Positions 44,267 through 54,904 are shown, counted from the stretch's first letter. The stretch: DNA of 64,000 nucleotides from Psychrobacter sp. UBA3480 (GCF_002377945.1 NZ_DFQV01000002.1:177268-241267), one strand, 5' to 3'. The notes: generated by a model not told the origin, from the letters alone. A program made the numbers and translations.

Positions 44267-46354
44267 ATGTATATATCTCAATTAAAAATAACTAACTATA
44301 GAAGCTTTAAAGACATAACAGTTGAGTTTAACGACGGTATTAACGCTATCATTGGTTCTAACAACTCTGGAAAGTCAAATCTTCTTAGAGCACTTTCTAT
44401 AATCTTCGATAAAAAATCAACCAAAAAACTTGGAATTGATGATTTCTGTAAATTTATAGATGAACAATATCTAATAGATGTACCACCTAAAATTACTATT
44501 GAAGCAACTATAAAAAAAGGAGATGACGATACTGCTACAGAAGATGATATTTCAGTGTTAGCGAATTGGCTCACTATTCTTGATGATAACTACGAAGCAG
44601 TACTAACTTATGAATTTTTCTTACCTGAGAAGCATGAATATACGTATAAAACCTTTATTGAAGAAATAGTAAATCGAGGAGAGGATGAGGATCAAAATAA
44701 TGAAGATATAAGTAATAAAATCTGGAAGATGATACAGAAAAATTTCCTAAGGTTTTATAAACACAAGATTTGGGTCGGTGATGTAAAGAATCAATCTACA
44801 CTTGATCCAGAAACGCTTGATAGATTTGACTATCAATTTCTTGATGCGATAAGAGATGTAGAGAGAGATATGTTGTCAGGCAAGAATTCCTTGCTTAAAG
44901 AAGTTATAGACTTCTTTATGGATTATGATATTAAGAGTGATAGTACGTTAGACAAAAAAGCACAAAATGTAGCTATAAACACTAGAAGAGACGACTTTGC
45001 GATAAAATCAAATGATTTATTGAATGATATCCATGCGCGTATCAAACATGGCAAAAAAGAAATATTATCATACGCAACACAGACAGGGGCTTCATTTAAC
45101 AACGCACTACCTAACTTTGAAGGCGCTTTATCAGAGCTTGAGATATATAGCGTTCTACAACTTATTGTTGAGTATGAAACAGGTATAAAGATACCTGCTA
45201 GGAACAATGGGTTAGGATACAACAACTTAATCTATATGTCTCTTCTTCTTGCCAAGATGCAGGTGAACGCTAACGTCGAACATCTCGACAGCAATGCTAA
45301 AGTCTTCTCCATGCTCATTATAGAAGAGCCTGAATCACACTTACATCCATCAATGCAATTTAAACTTCTTAAGTTCTTAGAAAATAATCGTAAGGCTAAA
45401 AAAGTAAGACAAATATTTGTTACTACTCATTCTACGCATATAACCAGTGCAGTTACTTTAGATAATATAATTTGTCTATATGAGAAAAACGACGGCACAG
45501 ATGTAGCGTACCCTGCTAAAACCTTTACAGATGAACATGGCAATGAAGTCATTAGTAGTAAGCAATATATTGAAAGATTTTTAGATGCAGTTAAGTCTGA
45601 TATTTTATTCAGTGATAGAGTCTTATTTGTTGAAGGTATTGCTGAACAGCTTTTAATATCTATATTTTCTAGGTATTTAGATAAATCATTGGAAGACTAC
45701 CACATTAGTATAGTAAATATTGGCGGAAGATATTTTAATCATTTTTTCTACCTTTTTAATGAAGCGAATGAATACGCAATACCAAAGAAAATCGTATGTT
45801 TAACCGATAAAGACCCCGTGAGAAGGGATAAGAATAAAGATCGAAATTTCAAAACTTGTTATCCCTACGAGTTCAATATAGATAATGAGACATATGATTA
45901 TGATTCTAATAATGTTGCCCACGCGTCTAGTAATATATTAATATTTAAACAAGATGACATACATGGTAAAACCTTAGAATACGAATTAGCTTATCTTAAT
46001 CCCTCATTAAAAACACTTATAACAGAAAGTACTAAAAACAAACCTGAACTAAATAAGCTTATGGATCTATACGACGACCAAGAATCTACAGTTCAACAGT
46101 TGATAGATGTGCTTCGTGGTAGTGTAGAAAACACTCGTATTGAGACAGGAATAAATAGTTGTAGTTTGACAGATGATGAGAAAAAGCGCTCTATTATAGC
46201 TACAAGGTATTTAAATTCAGTCAGTAAGGGAGAGAATGCATTAGAATTAGCAATCGCTTTGCAAAGTAATTTATTTAATAAGGGAAATGATCTCTATGTT
46301 GACGTCGTAATCCCACCTTATATACAGGAGGCTTTAGAAGTATTATGTCAATAA
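44267..46354 (+). CDS. gajA: GajA, OLD-family ATP-dependent endonuclease of a Gabija system
   Basis: A 695-residue protein. The N-terminal ABC/SMC-type ATPase begins MYISQLKITNYRSFKDITVE, with Walker A GSNNSGKS (30-37) and, after an inserted helical dimerisation region, a Walker B LIIEEPESHLHP. A TOPRIM domain follows with catalytic Glu-456 (VLFVEGIAEQ) and the acidic pair Asp-514/Asp-516 (TDKDP). In Gabija, GajA tetramers nick or cut foreign DNA when nucleotides run low. The start at 44267 fits the family; the frame is open to 44189. It overlaps the helicase gene gajB by 10 bp, so both are one operon. Confidence 0.85.
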   Translation: MYISQLKITNYRSFKDITVEFNDGINAIIGSNNSGKSNLLRALSIIFDKKSTKKLGIDDFCKFIDEQYLIDVPPKITIEATIKKGDDDTATEDDISVLANWLTILDDNYEAVLTYEFFLPEKHEYTYKTFIEEIVNRGEDEDQNNEDISNKIWKMIQKNFLRFYKHKIWVGDVKNQSTLDPETLDRFDYQFLDAIRDVERDMLSGKNSLLKEVIDFFMDYDIKSDSTLDKKAQNVAINTRRDDFAIKSNDLLNDIHARIKHGKKEILSYATQTGASFNNALPNFEGALSELEIYSVLQLIVEYETGIKIPARNNGLGYNNLIYMSLLLAKMQVNANVEHLDSNAKVFSMLIIEEPESHLHPSMQFKLLKFLENNRKAKKVRQIFVTTHSTHITSAVTLDNIICLYEKNDGTDVAYPAKTFTDEHGNEVISSKQYIERFLDAVKSDILFSDRVLFVEGIAEQLLISIFSRYLDKSLEDYHISIVNIGGRYFNHFFYLFNEANEYAIPKKIVCLTDKDPVRRDKNKDRNFKTCYPYEFNIDNETYDYDSNNVAHASSNILIFKQDDIHGKTLEYELAYLNPSLKTLITESTKNKPELNKLMDLYDDQESTVQQLIDVLRGSVENTRIETGINSCSLTDDEKKRSIIATRYLNSVSKGENALELAIALQSNLFNKGNDLYVDVVIPPYIQEALEVLCQ

Positions 46355-48027
46355 CAACTATTGAATCAGATGAGCTTATTGATATTGACTCACCTTTTAG
46401 AGTTTCGGCAGGTCCTGGAGCAGGTAAAACCTATTGGCTAACTCAACATATCCATAATGTTGTTAGAACTTCAGACAAATTGTTTATAACGAAAAAGGTT
46501 TTATGCCTAACCTACACAAATAATGCCGTTAAAACGATTCGCTTAAGACTTGGTAACGCTAATTCAAGGGTAGAGGTTATGACAATACATAGCTTCTTTT
46601 ACCATCATATTGTCAAACCATATATTTCAGTGATAGCAGAAGAGTTCAACTTGGATGTCACGAAGATAGATGGACATGATGACAAAATACTATCGAATTA
46701 TACTTTTCTTAAAGAATTGTCAGAGAAGCCCAAAGTAAGTTACGTTTCTCTGGAAAATAAACCTAAAATGGTAGATGCGATTAAAAGGTGTTACTGGCAC
46801 TTCGATTCAAATAATAATTTAGTTATTAAGCCAAGTCATCCTGTAAAAATAGGTAGGTATAACCTAAGCAATACAACTTATTCAGAATACAAAAAACTAG
46901 CTTGGGAAAAAGGAGTGTACCATCACGACGATATAATTTTTTTCGCCTATCAAATTATAAATCAAGCTCCGTTTATTATAAAAATTATATCCGAGAAGTT
47001 TCCGTATGTATTTATTGATGAGTTTCAGGATTCTACACCACTACAAATTCATATATTCAAGGATATAGCTGAATATTCAACAATAGGAGTGATTGGCGAC
47101 CAAGCTCAATCGATTTATGGTTTTCAAGGTGCAAAACCTACAGATTTCCATGATCTAGTTATTGATAATATACAGAACTTCCAGATAACAAATAATCGTA
47201 GATGCTCTAATGAAATTGTTAGTTTTTTGAATTTTATCAGACATGATTTAATGCAAATTCCTATTAGAAATATCTCTGATTTAAAACCAATTATACTAGT
47301 CGGAGATATGGTAAACGCTTACAATTATGCTTACAGAATCAATAAGAATATAACGACTTTATCACGTAGTAATATCGTATTAAACTTAGCTAAAGCAGAG
47401 TTAGGCTTGGGCGGTTTTAATAAAAAATTACTGGAAAAATTAGTTGAAGAAGATTCGAATCAAGTACGTTCTAAACTGATATCCAGCTCTATTAAAAGTC
47501 TTTTTTTATTACAGAATGGCGACTTTAAAGAGGCTATAAAGGAGTTGCAGAGAAGTTATCCGAATAAGGACTTACAGACAAAGAAGCTGATTCTAAATTA
47601 TCTGACTAAGCTTTCAGCTAACTTTGAGACCATTGAGAAACAGTCTTTATTAGAGTTTTCTATATTTATAGTTGGTTTGACAGGCTTATCGTTTCCTAAA
47701 GTTACGCGAGGGAGAATTAGAAGATTTTATGAAGAAAATGATTTTATTAGCCTTTATCTTTGTGTGAAAGCGGTAAATGAAGATAGTCGTCATTTAACTA
47801 TTCATAAAGCGAAGGGAAATGAATTCGATAATGTATTACTTTTATTGTCAGATCCGAAACACTTAGCTTTTATAACCCATCCAGACCTTACTAAAGAAGA
47901 ACAACGAATTAACTATGTAGCAGTAAGTAGAGCTAGGAATAAGTTATTCATTTCGGTACCTATATTAGAAGATTCGCTTAAACAACAGCTCCTTGGCACA
48001 GGCATACTCGAAGTAGTAGAGATATAG
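46345..48027 (+). CDS. gajB: GajB, UvrD-like helicase of a Gabija system
   Basis: A 560-residue SF1A helicase, compact as in GajB. The motifs are Walker A GPGAGKT (23-29), VLCLTYTNNAV (Ia), VFIDEFQDSTPLQ (II), VIGDQAQSIYGFQGA (III), a DNRRC-like IV region, LTIHKAKGNEFDNVLLLLSD (V) and RINYVAVSRARNK (VI). It lacks a nuclease domain. GajB senses DNA ends or termini and activates GajA. It starts 10 bp before the end of gajA. After its stop, a short frame (about 48028-48174) reads as a foreign C-terminal fragment and is not part of the gene. Confidence 0.83.
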   Translation: MSITTIESDELIDIDSPFRVSAGPGAGKTYWLTQHIHNVVRTSDKLFITKKVLCLTYTNNAVKTIRLRLGNANSRVEVMTIHSFFYHHIVKPYISVIAEEFNLDVTKIDGHDDKILSNYTFLKELSEKPKVSYVSLENKPKMVDAIKRCYWHFDSNNNLVIKPSHPVKIGRYNLSNTTYSEYKKLAWEKGVYHHDDIIFFAYQIINQAPFIIKIISEKFPYVFIDEFQDSTPLQIHIFKDIAEYSTIGVIGDQAQSIYGFQGAKPTDFHDLVIDNIQNFQITNNRRCSNEIVSFLNFIRHDLMQIPIRNISDLKPIILVGDMVNAYNYAYRINKNITTLSRSNIVLNLAKAELGLGGFNKKLLEKLVEEDSNQVRSKLISSSIKSLFLLQNGDFKEAIKELQRSYPNKDLQTKKLILNYLTKLSANFETIEKQSLLEFSIFIVGLTGLSFPKVTRGRIRRFYEENDFISLYLCVKAVNEDSRHLTIHKAKGNEFDNVLLLLSDPKHLAFITHPDLTKEEQRINYVAVSRARNKLFISVPILEDSLKQQLLGTGILEVVEI

Positions 48028-48263
48028 CGTTACTACTTTCTTTGAAGGTTTTAGTTTAAGATCTACTATTAGAGTATTTTCTGTAACGGATGTAGAGGTA
48101 AGGAAAAGAATAGAAGATTATTGTAGAGAACAAGAACCAATCATAGGTTATAACCACCGAGAAATAGTCCTTTAAGCTTCTCCTTTCCACGTTAGCAATG
48201 CATCCAAAAATTCTAGTGGCAGTATAGTAGCTAAGCAATAAGCCGCGCCTCCTTGATTAGCTA
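48028..48263. other. Gap with a possible coding remnant
   Basis: Between two convergent genes, the plus strand around 48050-48174 reads RSTIRVFSVTDVEVRKRIED and on to a stop, without a start. It looks like the C-terminal end of a lost protein, but the parent is not recognised. Confidence 0.3.
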
Positions 48264-49979
48264 CTATATTACTTCCTCAAATGATTCTTCAATATAAGTG
48301 ACATCAAATAGCTCATGCAGCCTTTTTCTTAGAAGTTGTTTCCGACTTGCAAAGAAGCCTTCGAAGTCTTCTAGCTCTAATGACTGCTCATCTAATATAT
48401 AATTTCGCTTTAGATAATAAGTTGCATTGTCAGCTTTACTATTAACCCACTTAGATAGGTTAGTAGCCTGTTTTACAGTATTTTCGCGACCTTCGAGTAA
48501 CTGCAAGTTAGGTACCTGATCTCGCATATCCTGCCACTGTTTGATAGTTTCTCCGTCTATTCCAATTTCTTTCAATATAGATGGCTTAAATTTGCTGTGT
48601 GGATGCATATGATCTTGATGGAATGAGATCTGATCTAACTTTAAGTCTGGATAAAGCGTTGAAAGTAATAAGAAGCTAAATGCTCCTTTTTTGTACTCTA
48701 AGAAGTTTTCAATGTCCGTGGTATCAATTGTTAGCTTCTTCCCGCCCGACATTCTGGTATTTTTATATTCGGAAAAATCAAACTTAATGGCTTTTAGTAT
48801 GTATGTATCACCACCATCAGACTTTGTTCTTAACCCATCTCGCAAACCACTTAGAGCGGTATCTGCCTGACCGCTATAAACCTGCTTCAAGAGACTGTGC
48901 ACAATCAACTTTCTTAGTTCTTGTTTAGTCGTAGGGTCAACCTTTCCGCCTTTATATAAATAATAGGCCAATGGAGTTGCAGCATAGTTGGAGGATAATC
49001 GCTTCTTATTAAAGCCAAACTCTCTTAGCATTGCTGCCGCATCTATTAAGGCCTTGCGAATTTGGTTCCAATTATCTTTTATCTTATTGATGTTCGTAGA
49101 GTTAAAGGTCTGCACCTTAAAGTTCATTGGAGCATCTACAAGAAATAAGCATGTCCGCATCAAAAAATCGGTATTGAAATTAAAGAGACCATCTTCGCCA
49201 TTCATATCAGATATAAGTTTCTCAATTTGGTCACGACCATCCTCCCAATGTGCTACTAAGGTAGAGAATAGAAGATCAGATTTTGATAGTATCGTCCCGC
49301 CGCTATTGACGCGTACAAAAATGTCTAAGATATCATCTAAGTCTTTATTAATGATCTTGAAGTAACTCACTAACTGGTCATCGTTAAATTTATTGAGTAA
49401 ACGATTAATTATCTTTTTTGCTTGTCTTCTATTCTCTATTAACAGCTCTGATCTACTAGGATCAGTCTCAATTAGCTTATCAACAATATTGTCAGAGTCA
49501 GCATCCGAATCTTCAAGCTCATTTAAGATATTTCTAACAAGATAAAAGTAACCGCTTTTGCTATTCTGAGCATCTTTTTCAGTTAAAAATTTAAACTCAT
49601 AATCCTCATTCAATAAGTTGATATACATTTTACGTTCGGGATATGCGCTATTGTTCGTGCTCTTTGCATATTTCTTCTTAGTGCAATACACACCTTGCAG
49701 AGCAATATACATTGAACTAATACGCTGCTGTCCATCCAATACTCCACGAATCTCAAAATAGTTCTTAAGAAATTCATAAAAAGTATATTCATTGGCCTTC
49801 TGAGCTGTCAACTCCCAAAATAAGAAAGTTCCAATCGGGTAGTCCTGCATAATAGAATTAAACAATTTGCATATTTTTTCCTCGCCCCAAACAAATTTTC
49901 TTTGGATTGCAGGCAGGTAATACTTATTAGAATTGATGTCTATAATTAGTTGCCTAATAGATAAGCTCGAATATGCCAT
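48264..49979 (-). CDS. DUF262/DUF1524 (GmrSD-like) restriction-type protein
   Basis: A 571-residue protein. The N-terminal DUF262 (GmrS-like, ParB-fold NTPase) domain has SIRQLIIDINSNKYYLPAIQ, then QRKFVWGEEKI, YPIGTFLFW and the nucleotide-site motif VLDGQQRISSMY. A helical middle follows (VRVNSGGTILSKSDL). The C-terminal DUF1524 nuclease (GmrD-like) has the HNH core HQDHMHPHSKF. The single-chain form resembles GmrSD/BrxU-type type IV restriction enzymes, which cut modified phage DNA using nucleotide hydrolysis. An AAAGGA site is 8-9 bases before the ATG. It is on the strand opposite to Gabija, so it is a separate unit. Confidence 0.83.
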   Translation of the reverse strand: MAYSSLSIRQLIIDINSNKYYLPAIQRKFVWGEEKICKLFNSIMQDYPIGTFLFWELTAQKANEYTFYEFLKNYFEIRGVLDGQQRISSMYIALQGVYCTKKKYAKSTNNSAYPERKMYINLLNEDYEFKFLTEKDAQNSKSGYFYLVRNILNELEDSDADSDNIVDKLIETDPSRSELLIENRRQAKKIINRLLNKFNDDQLVSYFKIINKDLDDILDIFVRVNSGGTILSKSDLLFSTLVAHWEDGRDQIEKLISDMNGEDGLFNFNTDFLMRTCLFLVDAPMNFKVQTFNSTNINKIKDNWNQIRKALIDAAAMLREFGFNKKRLSSNYAATPLAYYLYKGGKVDPTTKQELRKLIVHSLLKQVYSGQADTALSGLRDGLRTKSDGGDTYILKAIKFDFSEYKNTRMSGGKKLTIDTTDIENFLEYKKGAFSFLLLSTLYPDLKLDQISFHQDHMHPHSKFKPSILKEIGIDGETIKQWQDMRDQVPNLQLLEGRENTVKQATNLSKWVNSKADNATYYLKRNYILDEQSLELEDFEGFFASRKQLLRKRLHELFDVTYIEESFEEVI

Positions 49980-50643
49980 TATGAAAAATCCTTTAATATC
50001 ATCTTGAATTGCTCTTTAGCTTCAAAGCTGGCTTGCCATTTTGGCATAATTTTTATGTCTGGAGATACAGACAATATTATCAGATTTTTACAAACCCTAT
50101 GCCGTTTCCATAATTATGATAAAACTATTGTGTTTGAGTGTTTACAGGTAAGTAGTTGTAGTTTTTAACATGGAGCTAAGCTACATTGTATTGTCAATAC
50201 ATTTGCCGGTTAGCAATGCTTTGAGAGCTTGATAATATTCCAATTAGGTTACCTATCTTTTTTAGTCATCAAGATATGGGTTGATAACCTGGCTTTATAT
50301 TAGAACTTTTAAGGATGAGCTTACCATAGTCAGTTGGCGCTAATATTTATACTTAATATCAGTGCAGGTAGCTGAAATTTAAGCTTTCGAACGATTAAAT
50401 CCAAAAAAGCACTTATTAGACTTGATAATCCATACTAGACAGCGTGCTTATGCCTTATCAGAATACATTAGCTAGTTGATGAAAACTGCTATGCCAAGAT
50501 ATTCAATCTTTTTGAGCAATAAAGTTAATGCGATTGTCTGCTGGCAAGCAAGTTATCAAAGGCAGCTTCTAGTTTGTAGTAATCAACTTTGATTATTGAT
50601 ATTATCGGTATAACTATTTTTCTAATTAGGTATATCAACATTT
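49980..50643. other. Divergent intergenic region, no gene recognised
   Basis: 664 bp between the GmrSD-like gene (minus) and the STAND gene (plus). It is AT-rich with no credible frame. It should contain both promoters. Nothing recognisable, such as an RNA gene or an operator, is seen. Confidence 0.4.
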
Positions 50644-53600
50644 ATGCTAGCAAATACTCTTGATTGGAAAGATATAAAAAGCTATGAGCATTCACAAAAT
50701 ACAGCTTTTGAAGAAGTTGTTTGCCAATTAGCTTACAACGAGAACAAAGAAAATGGTCAATATATCAGAGTCAAAGCTCCCGACGGTGGCGTTGAATCTT
50801 ATCTAACCTTAGACAATGGTAACGAAATTGGCTGGCAGGCTAAGTATTTCTTTGATATTCACGATAGTCAATTCAAGCAGATTAAGAAATCGTTTGAGAC
50901 AGCTATCACAAAGCACCCAAAACTGGTGAAGTATTATGTTTGTTGTCCTCTTGATAGAGCAGACCCAAGAATAAAAGATAAAAAATACCTTCAGGACAGA
51001 TGGAGTGACTTCGTAGAAGAGTGTAAAGCGCTTGCCTCAGGTAAAGGTATGACTATTGAGGTCGAGTTTTGGGGTGCTTTTGAGCTTAATAATAAACTTC
51101 AAAAACCTGAAAATGCTGGTATGGTTCAATTCTGGTTTGGTGGAGATAATTTTTCTGAAACATGGTTTACCGAACAAGTTAATATGTCTATCAGAAATTT
51201 AGGACCAAGGTTCACGCCCGAACTCAACGTAGAAATAAATGAAATCAATCATTATTTTGATGCATTATTAAAGAATGAACAGGCAAGAACCTATATTTTT
51301 GAGAAACTTAACTCACTCTATAAGGTAGCTGAAAGCTTAAAACAATCATGCGATAAGCACGAACTAGCTATAGAAGATGATGTTAGTAAACTATTATGTT
51401 GCTTAGTAAATAGTTGGCAAAATATATCAAAGGAAGATGCCAACGTCATACTAATCGATAATACTAATTATATAGAATTTAAAGAAATAGTAAGGTTGTC
51501 TGGGAGTATTCGCGGGAAAATTAGTAAAAAAATCAGCAACATTGAAGATGAAAGAGCTAGACAAAATTTTCAAAATGACTTGTACGAACTTAGAAACGTT
51601 ATCGATGATTTTGAAGTCGAGTCACAAGCATTTAATTTATTTAATAACCCCTGTCTAATCGTTTATGGCGACGCTGGTATTGGTAAGTCCCATCTATTAG
51701 GTGATTTTTCGAACAAGTTGATCAAAGACAAAAAGCCGAGTATTTTCGTGCTCGGTCAAACATTGACAGATACCACGAACCCTTGGACGCAAATCTTAAA
51801 AGATGAGCTAAGACTTGGTTGTAACGAGGATGTATTTTTAGGCGTTTTAAATACTATAGGCCATGCTCAACAAGAAAGAGTTCCTGTTGTTATTGATGCA
51901 TTGAACGAAGGTAAAGGACGTTCATTTTGGAAAAATACCCTTGCAGGCTTTATTGAAAAGTTTAAAAAATATCCTTGGGTGGCATTGATACTATCAGTTC
52001 GAAGTGAATATAAAGAAGGGATTTTAAGTAACGTACAACAAGATATCGAGGATGGTATAGTCAGTGAAATTCATCATCTTGGGTTTCAGTCTAACGTTTT
52101 TGAAGCGGTTCGGTCATTCTTTGAGTATTATCAGTTAGCTTTGCCAAAAGAGCCGTTACTAACGCAAGAATTTGCAAATCCTTTGTTTCTTAAAATTTAT
52201 TGTGAGTATAAAAAACACACGCAAACCGATGACTTCGCAATGGTATTAACAGAGGTTTTCGACAATTATTTCTCATCAATCAATGCCAAGATAGCTGATG
52301 AGTTTGGATATAGATCTGCTTTAAATTATGTGCAAAAAATACTAAATAAGTTAGCTGAAGAAATTTTCCGTAATAGCACTCAATCGTTAACTTATGAAGA
52401 TGCAATGCAAGTTGTCGATGCTCATACTTATTCTTTAAATGCAGATGCATTTTTGCAAGCGTTGATTGACGAGAACCTACTGACTTCTTATCAAAATCAA
52501 AGAGACAATAGCGAAGTACTGTACTTTTCGTATGAGCGTTTTTATGACTATCAGACCGCTAAATTTATTTGTGATGATAATGCGACACTGAATGATCTAG
52601 AAACTTACTTAAGTTGTGATATATCAAGCATAACGTATAAAAGCCAATATCTATCACAAGGTACATTGAGCATCTTAACCGTGCTTATTCCTAGCAAATT
52701 TGAAGTTGAGCTGTTTGAGTTGTTAGACAAGGATAAAGTTCATCAAAACTATTCTTTTGGCTCTGCTTTCATTGACGGTTTGTACTGGCGCGACTGTAGT
52801 AATTTTGATTTGAGCAGCTGTAAAGATTATATAAATAAAAGTCTTTCGAGAACTAGAGGACTGTTTTCAAAATTTATAAACCTACAATACAAGGTGGCAG
52901 GTAAAGAAAGTCATCCATTAAATGCCAAAAAATTGCACGAGTGGCTCTCAAAGCATAATTTAGCTGATAGAGATTCAGTTTGGACAACTCACATAAGTAG
53001 TCATCATCTCGATGAAGAATCTGCTCTTTTTACATTAATTGATTGGGCAAAGAAACAAGGTTTCTCGGAAAACCTAACAGATAATAGCCGGTATCTAGTT
53101 GCTGTTGCTCTCAGTTGGATTCTTACCACTACAAATATCAAATTACGAGACAACGCCACAATAGCACTGACTCGCCTTTTACAAAACCACATTCATATTT
53201 CAGTTGAATTGTTATCAGCTTTTCACAAGGTAGATGACTCTTATGTATTTGAACGTATTTTAGCTTCAGTTTATGGCGCAATCTTATCGTCGCAGAACCA
53301 TGACGCAATAGTTGAAATATCCAGCTTTATCCTTAGTAATATTTTCACTAAAGAAGAGGTTTATCCTAATGTTCTTGTGAGAGACTTTGCTCGAAACATT
53401 ATTGAATATGCTAATAATCATAATTTGGTAAGCTTTAGCGAAAGTGAGCTGACATTAGCTAGACCACCATATAAAAGTGTGTTTCCTAAAACCTTTCCTA
53501 GTAATGAGGATATTGACAATAAGTACTCGAATGATTATGAAGATAAAGGTGTTCCTAAATATCGTTTTTCTCAAGATAAAATTATAGACTCAATGACGAC

Positions 53601-54837
53601 AGAATACGGTAGAGGTACAGGTTGGTACGGTGATTTTGGCCGTTATACCTTTCAGTCAAGTTTAGATGATTGGGAAGACGTACAGATTGATAAGCTTAGT
53701 AATTATGCCATAGAAATAGTCTTTGATAAATTTGGCTATGATGCAGAAAAACACGGTGAATTTGATAACAATATCCCATATACAGGTCGTAGTGAAAATA
53801 GTGTAGAACGAATTGGTAAGAAATATCAGTGGATGGCAATGTATGAAGTAGTAGCTAGAGTAGCAGATAACTTTAAAATGGCAGACCAATCAACACGTTG
53901 GAAAGATGATAAGAAATACATATGGTACAACGGTTCTATAGAGCCTTCTTTTAGAGATATTGATCCTACGTTTATACCTCCTGATTCAACTAATATCCGT
54001 CTTATAACTTCTCCTAAGTACAATGGGTGGAGTGATGACTTCGAAGAATGGGTAATTTCGAAAGATAATTTAATTGATTCAAAAGAAGTAATTTTAAACG
54101 ATTTCCAAAATGAAGAATGGTTGTCTTTACATAGACACATTGAATTTAAGCCTAATAAAAAGTTGGGTGATGGCAATTATTCTGGCTCATATCAAAGTAT
54201 GTGGTATATGGTCAAAGCATACTTAGTAAAAAATGAAGATTTTAATTCAGTCGTATCAAAAATAAAGAATAAAAACTTTATGGGTCAATGGATGCCTGAG
54301 CCTATAAAAAGATATAACGACTTATTTAATTTAGAGTATTACTGGTCTCCTTTGCTCAAGGTCTATGAAAATGAATATTATGGCAACTATGAGTGGCAAG
54401 ACATATATGAACGGCGTACTAATTCAGAAAGAAATAGCTTAGGTGAGGTTTATATTTGTTCAGAAAGTCATATTTCAGAAGGGGTAAAAAATCGTGATTT
54501 AGGCTATAACATCAGTGCACCTGCTAAGTTGCTATTTGAAACATTAGATTTAAAAAACGATAATTTTTCTGGTTCATGGGTTAATGAGCATGATGAATTA
54601 GTCATGTTCGACGCTTCTCTTTATGGTAATGAATCTAGTAACAACCTAATGGTAAAAAAGGACGCATTAGAAGAACTGCAAAATAGTACTGGATGTAAGG
54701 TGATTTGGACAATATTGTCTGAGAAGATTGCGATGTACGGAGGTACTGAATCAACTGAAAAAAGGTTGAATATCTCAGGTGTGTATTATCTGGCAGATGG
54801 TAATCTCGTTGGTGAAGACTTTTTCTTCATAAATTAA
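50644..54837 (+). CDS. STAND NTPase with N-terminal PD-(D/E)xK-like domain (Avs-like antiphage sensor)
   Basis: A 1397-residue protein. The N-terminal domain (about 1-170) has a restriction-endonuclease-like core: Glu-23/24, Asp-47 in APDGGVE, then Gln-65-Ala-Lys-67 (GWQAKYF), matching D…QxK of Mrr-type nucleases. The STAND ATPase follows with Walker A GDAGIGKS (342-349), Walker B VPVVIDALNEG (413-423) and a downstream SVRSEY sensor. The rest (about 650-1397) is helical repeats, then a less usual C-terminal part rich in Trp/Tyr. The architecture resembles Avs (AVAST) proteins, which bind phage proteins, oligomerise and degrade DNA. No Avs subtype is assigned. It lies alone between the GmrSD-like gene and the recombinase operon. 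Confidence 0.78.
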   Translation: MLANTLDWKDIKSYEHSQNTAFEEVVCQLAYNENKENGQYIRVKAPDGGVESYLTLDNGNEIGWQAKYFFDIHDSQFKQIKKSFETAITKHPKLVKYYVCCPLDRADPRIKDKKYLQDRWSDFVEECKALASGKGMTIEVEFWGAFELNNKLQKPENAGMVQFWFGGDNFSETWFTEQVNMSIRNLGPRFTPELNVEINEINHYFDALLKNEQARTYIFEKLNSLYKVAESLKQSCDKHELAIEDDVSKLLCCLVNSWQNISKEDANVILIDNTNYIEFKEIVRLSGSIRGKISKKISNIEDERARQNFQNDLYELRNVIDDFEVESQAFNLFNNPCLIVYGDAGIGKSHLLGDFSNKLIKDKKPSIFVLGQTLTDTTNPWTQILKDELRLGCNEDVFLGVLNTIGHAQQERVPVVIDALNEGKGRSFWKNTLAGFIEKFKKYPWVALILSVRSEYKEGILSNVQQDIEDGIVSEIHHLGFQSNVFEAVRSFFEYYQLALPKEPLLTQEFANPLFLKIYCEYKKHTQTDDFAMVLTEVFDNYFSSINAKIADEFGYRSALNYVQKILNKLAEEIFRNSTQSLTYEDAMQVVDAHTYSLNADAFLQALIDENLLTSYQNQRDNSEVLYFSYERFYDYQTAKFICDDNATLNDLETYLSCDISSITYKSQYLSQGTLSILTVLIPSKFEVELFELLDKDKVHQNYSFGSAFIDGLYWRDCSNFDLSSCKDYINKSLSRTRGLFSKFINLQYKVAGKESHPLNAKKLHEWLSKHNLADRDSVWTTHISSHHLDEESALFTLIDWAKKQGFSENLTDNSRYLVAVALSWILTTTNIKLRDNATIALTRLLQNHIHISVELLSAFHKVDDSYVFERILASVYGAILSSQNHDAIVEISSFILSNIFTKEEVYPNVLVRDFARNIIEYANNHNLVSFSESELTLARPPYKSVFPKTFPSNEDIDNKYSNDYEDKGVPKYRFSQDKIIDSMTTEYGRGTGWYGDFGRYTFQSSLDDWEDVQIDKLSNYAIEIVFDKFGYDAEKHGEFDNNIPYTGRSENSVERIGKKYQWMAMYEVVARVADNFKMADQSTRWKDDKKYIWYNGSIEPSFRDIDPTFIPPDSTNIRLITSPKYNGWSDDFEEWVISKDNLIDSKEVILNDFQNEEWLSLHRHIEFKPNKKLGDGNYSGSYQSMWYMVKAYLVKNEDFNSVVSKIKNKNFMGQWMPEPIKRYNDLFNLEYYWSPLLKVYENEYYGNYEWQDIYERRTNSERNSLGEVYICSESHISEGVKNRDLGYNISAPAKLLFETLDLKNDNFSGSWVNEHDELVMFDASLYGNESSNNLMVKKDALEELQNSTGCKVIWTILSEKIAMYGGTESTEKRLNISGVYYLADGNLVGEDFFFIN

Positions 54838-54904
54838 TTTCCATAAGTACATATGCTATTAATTTCGAGAAATAGGGCTATTACTCCTCATTTCGCCCAA
54901 CTAC

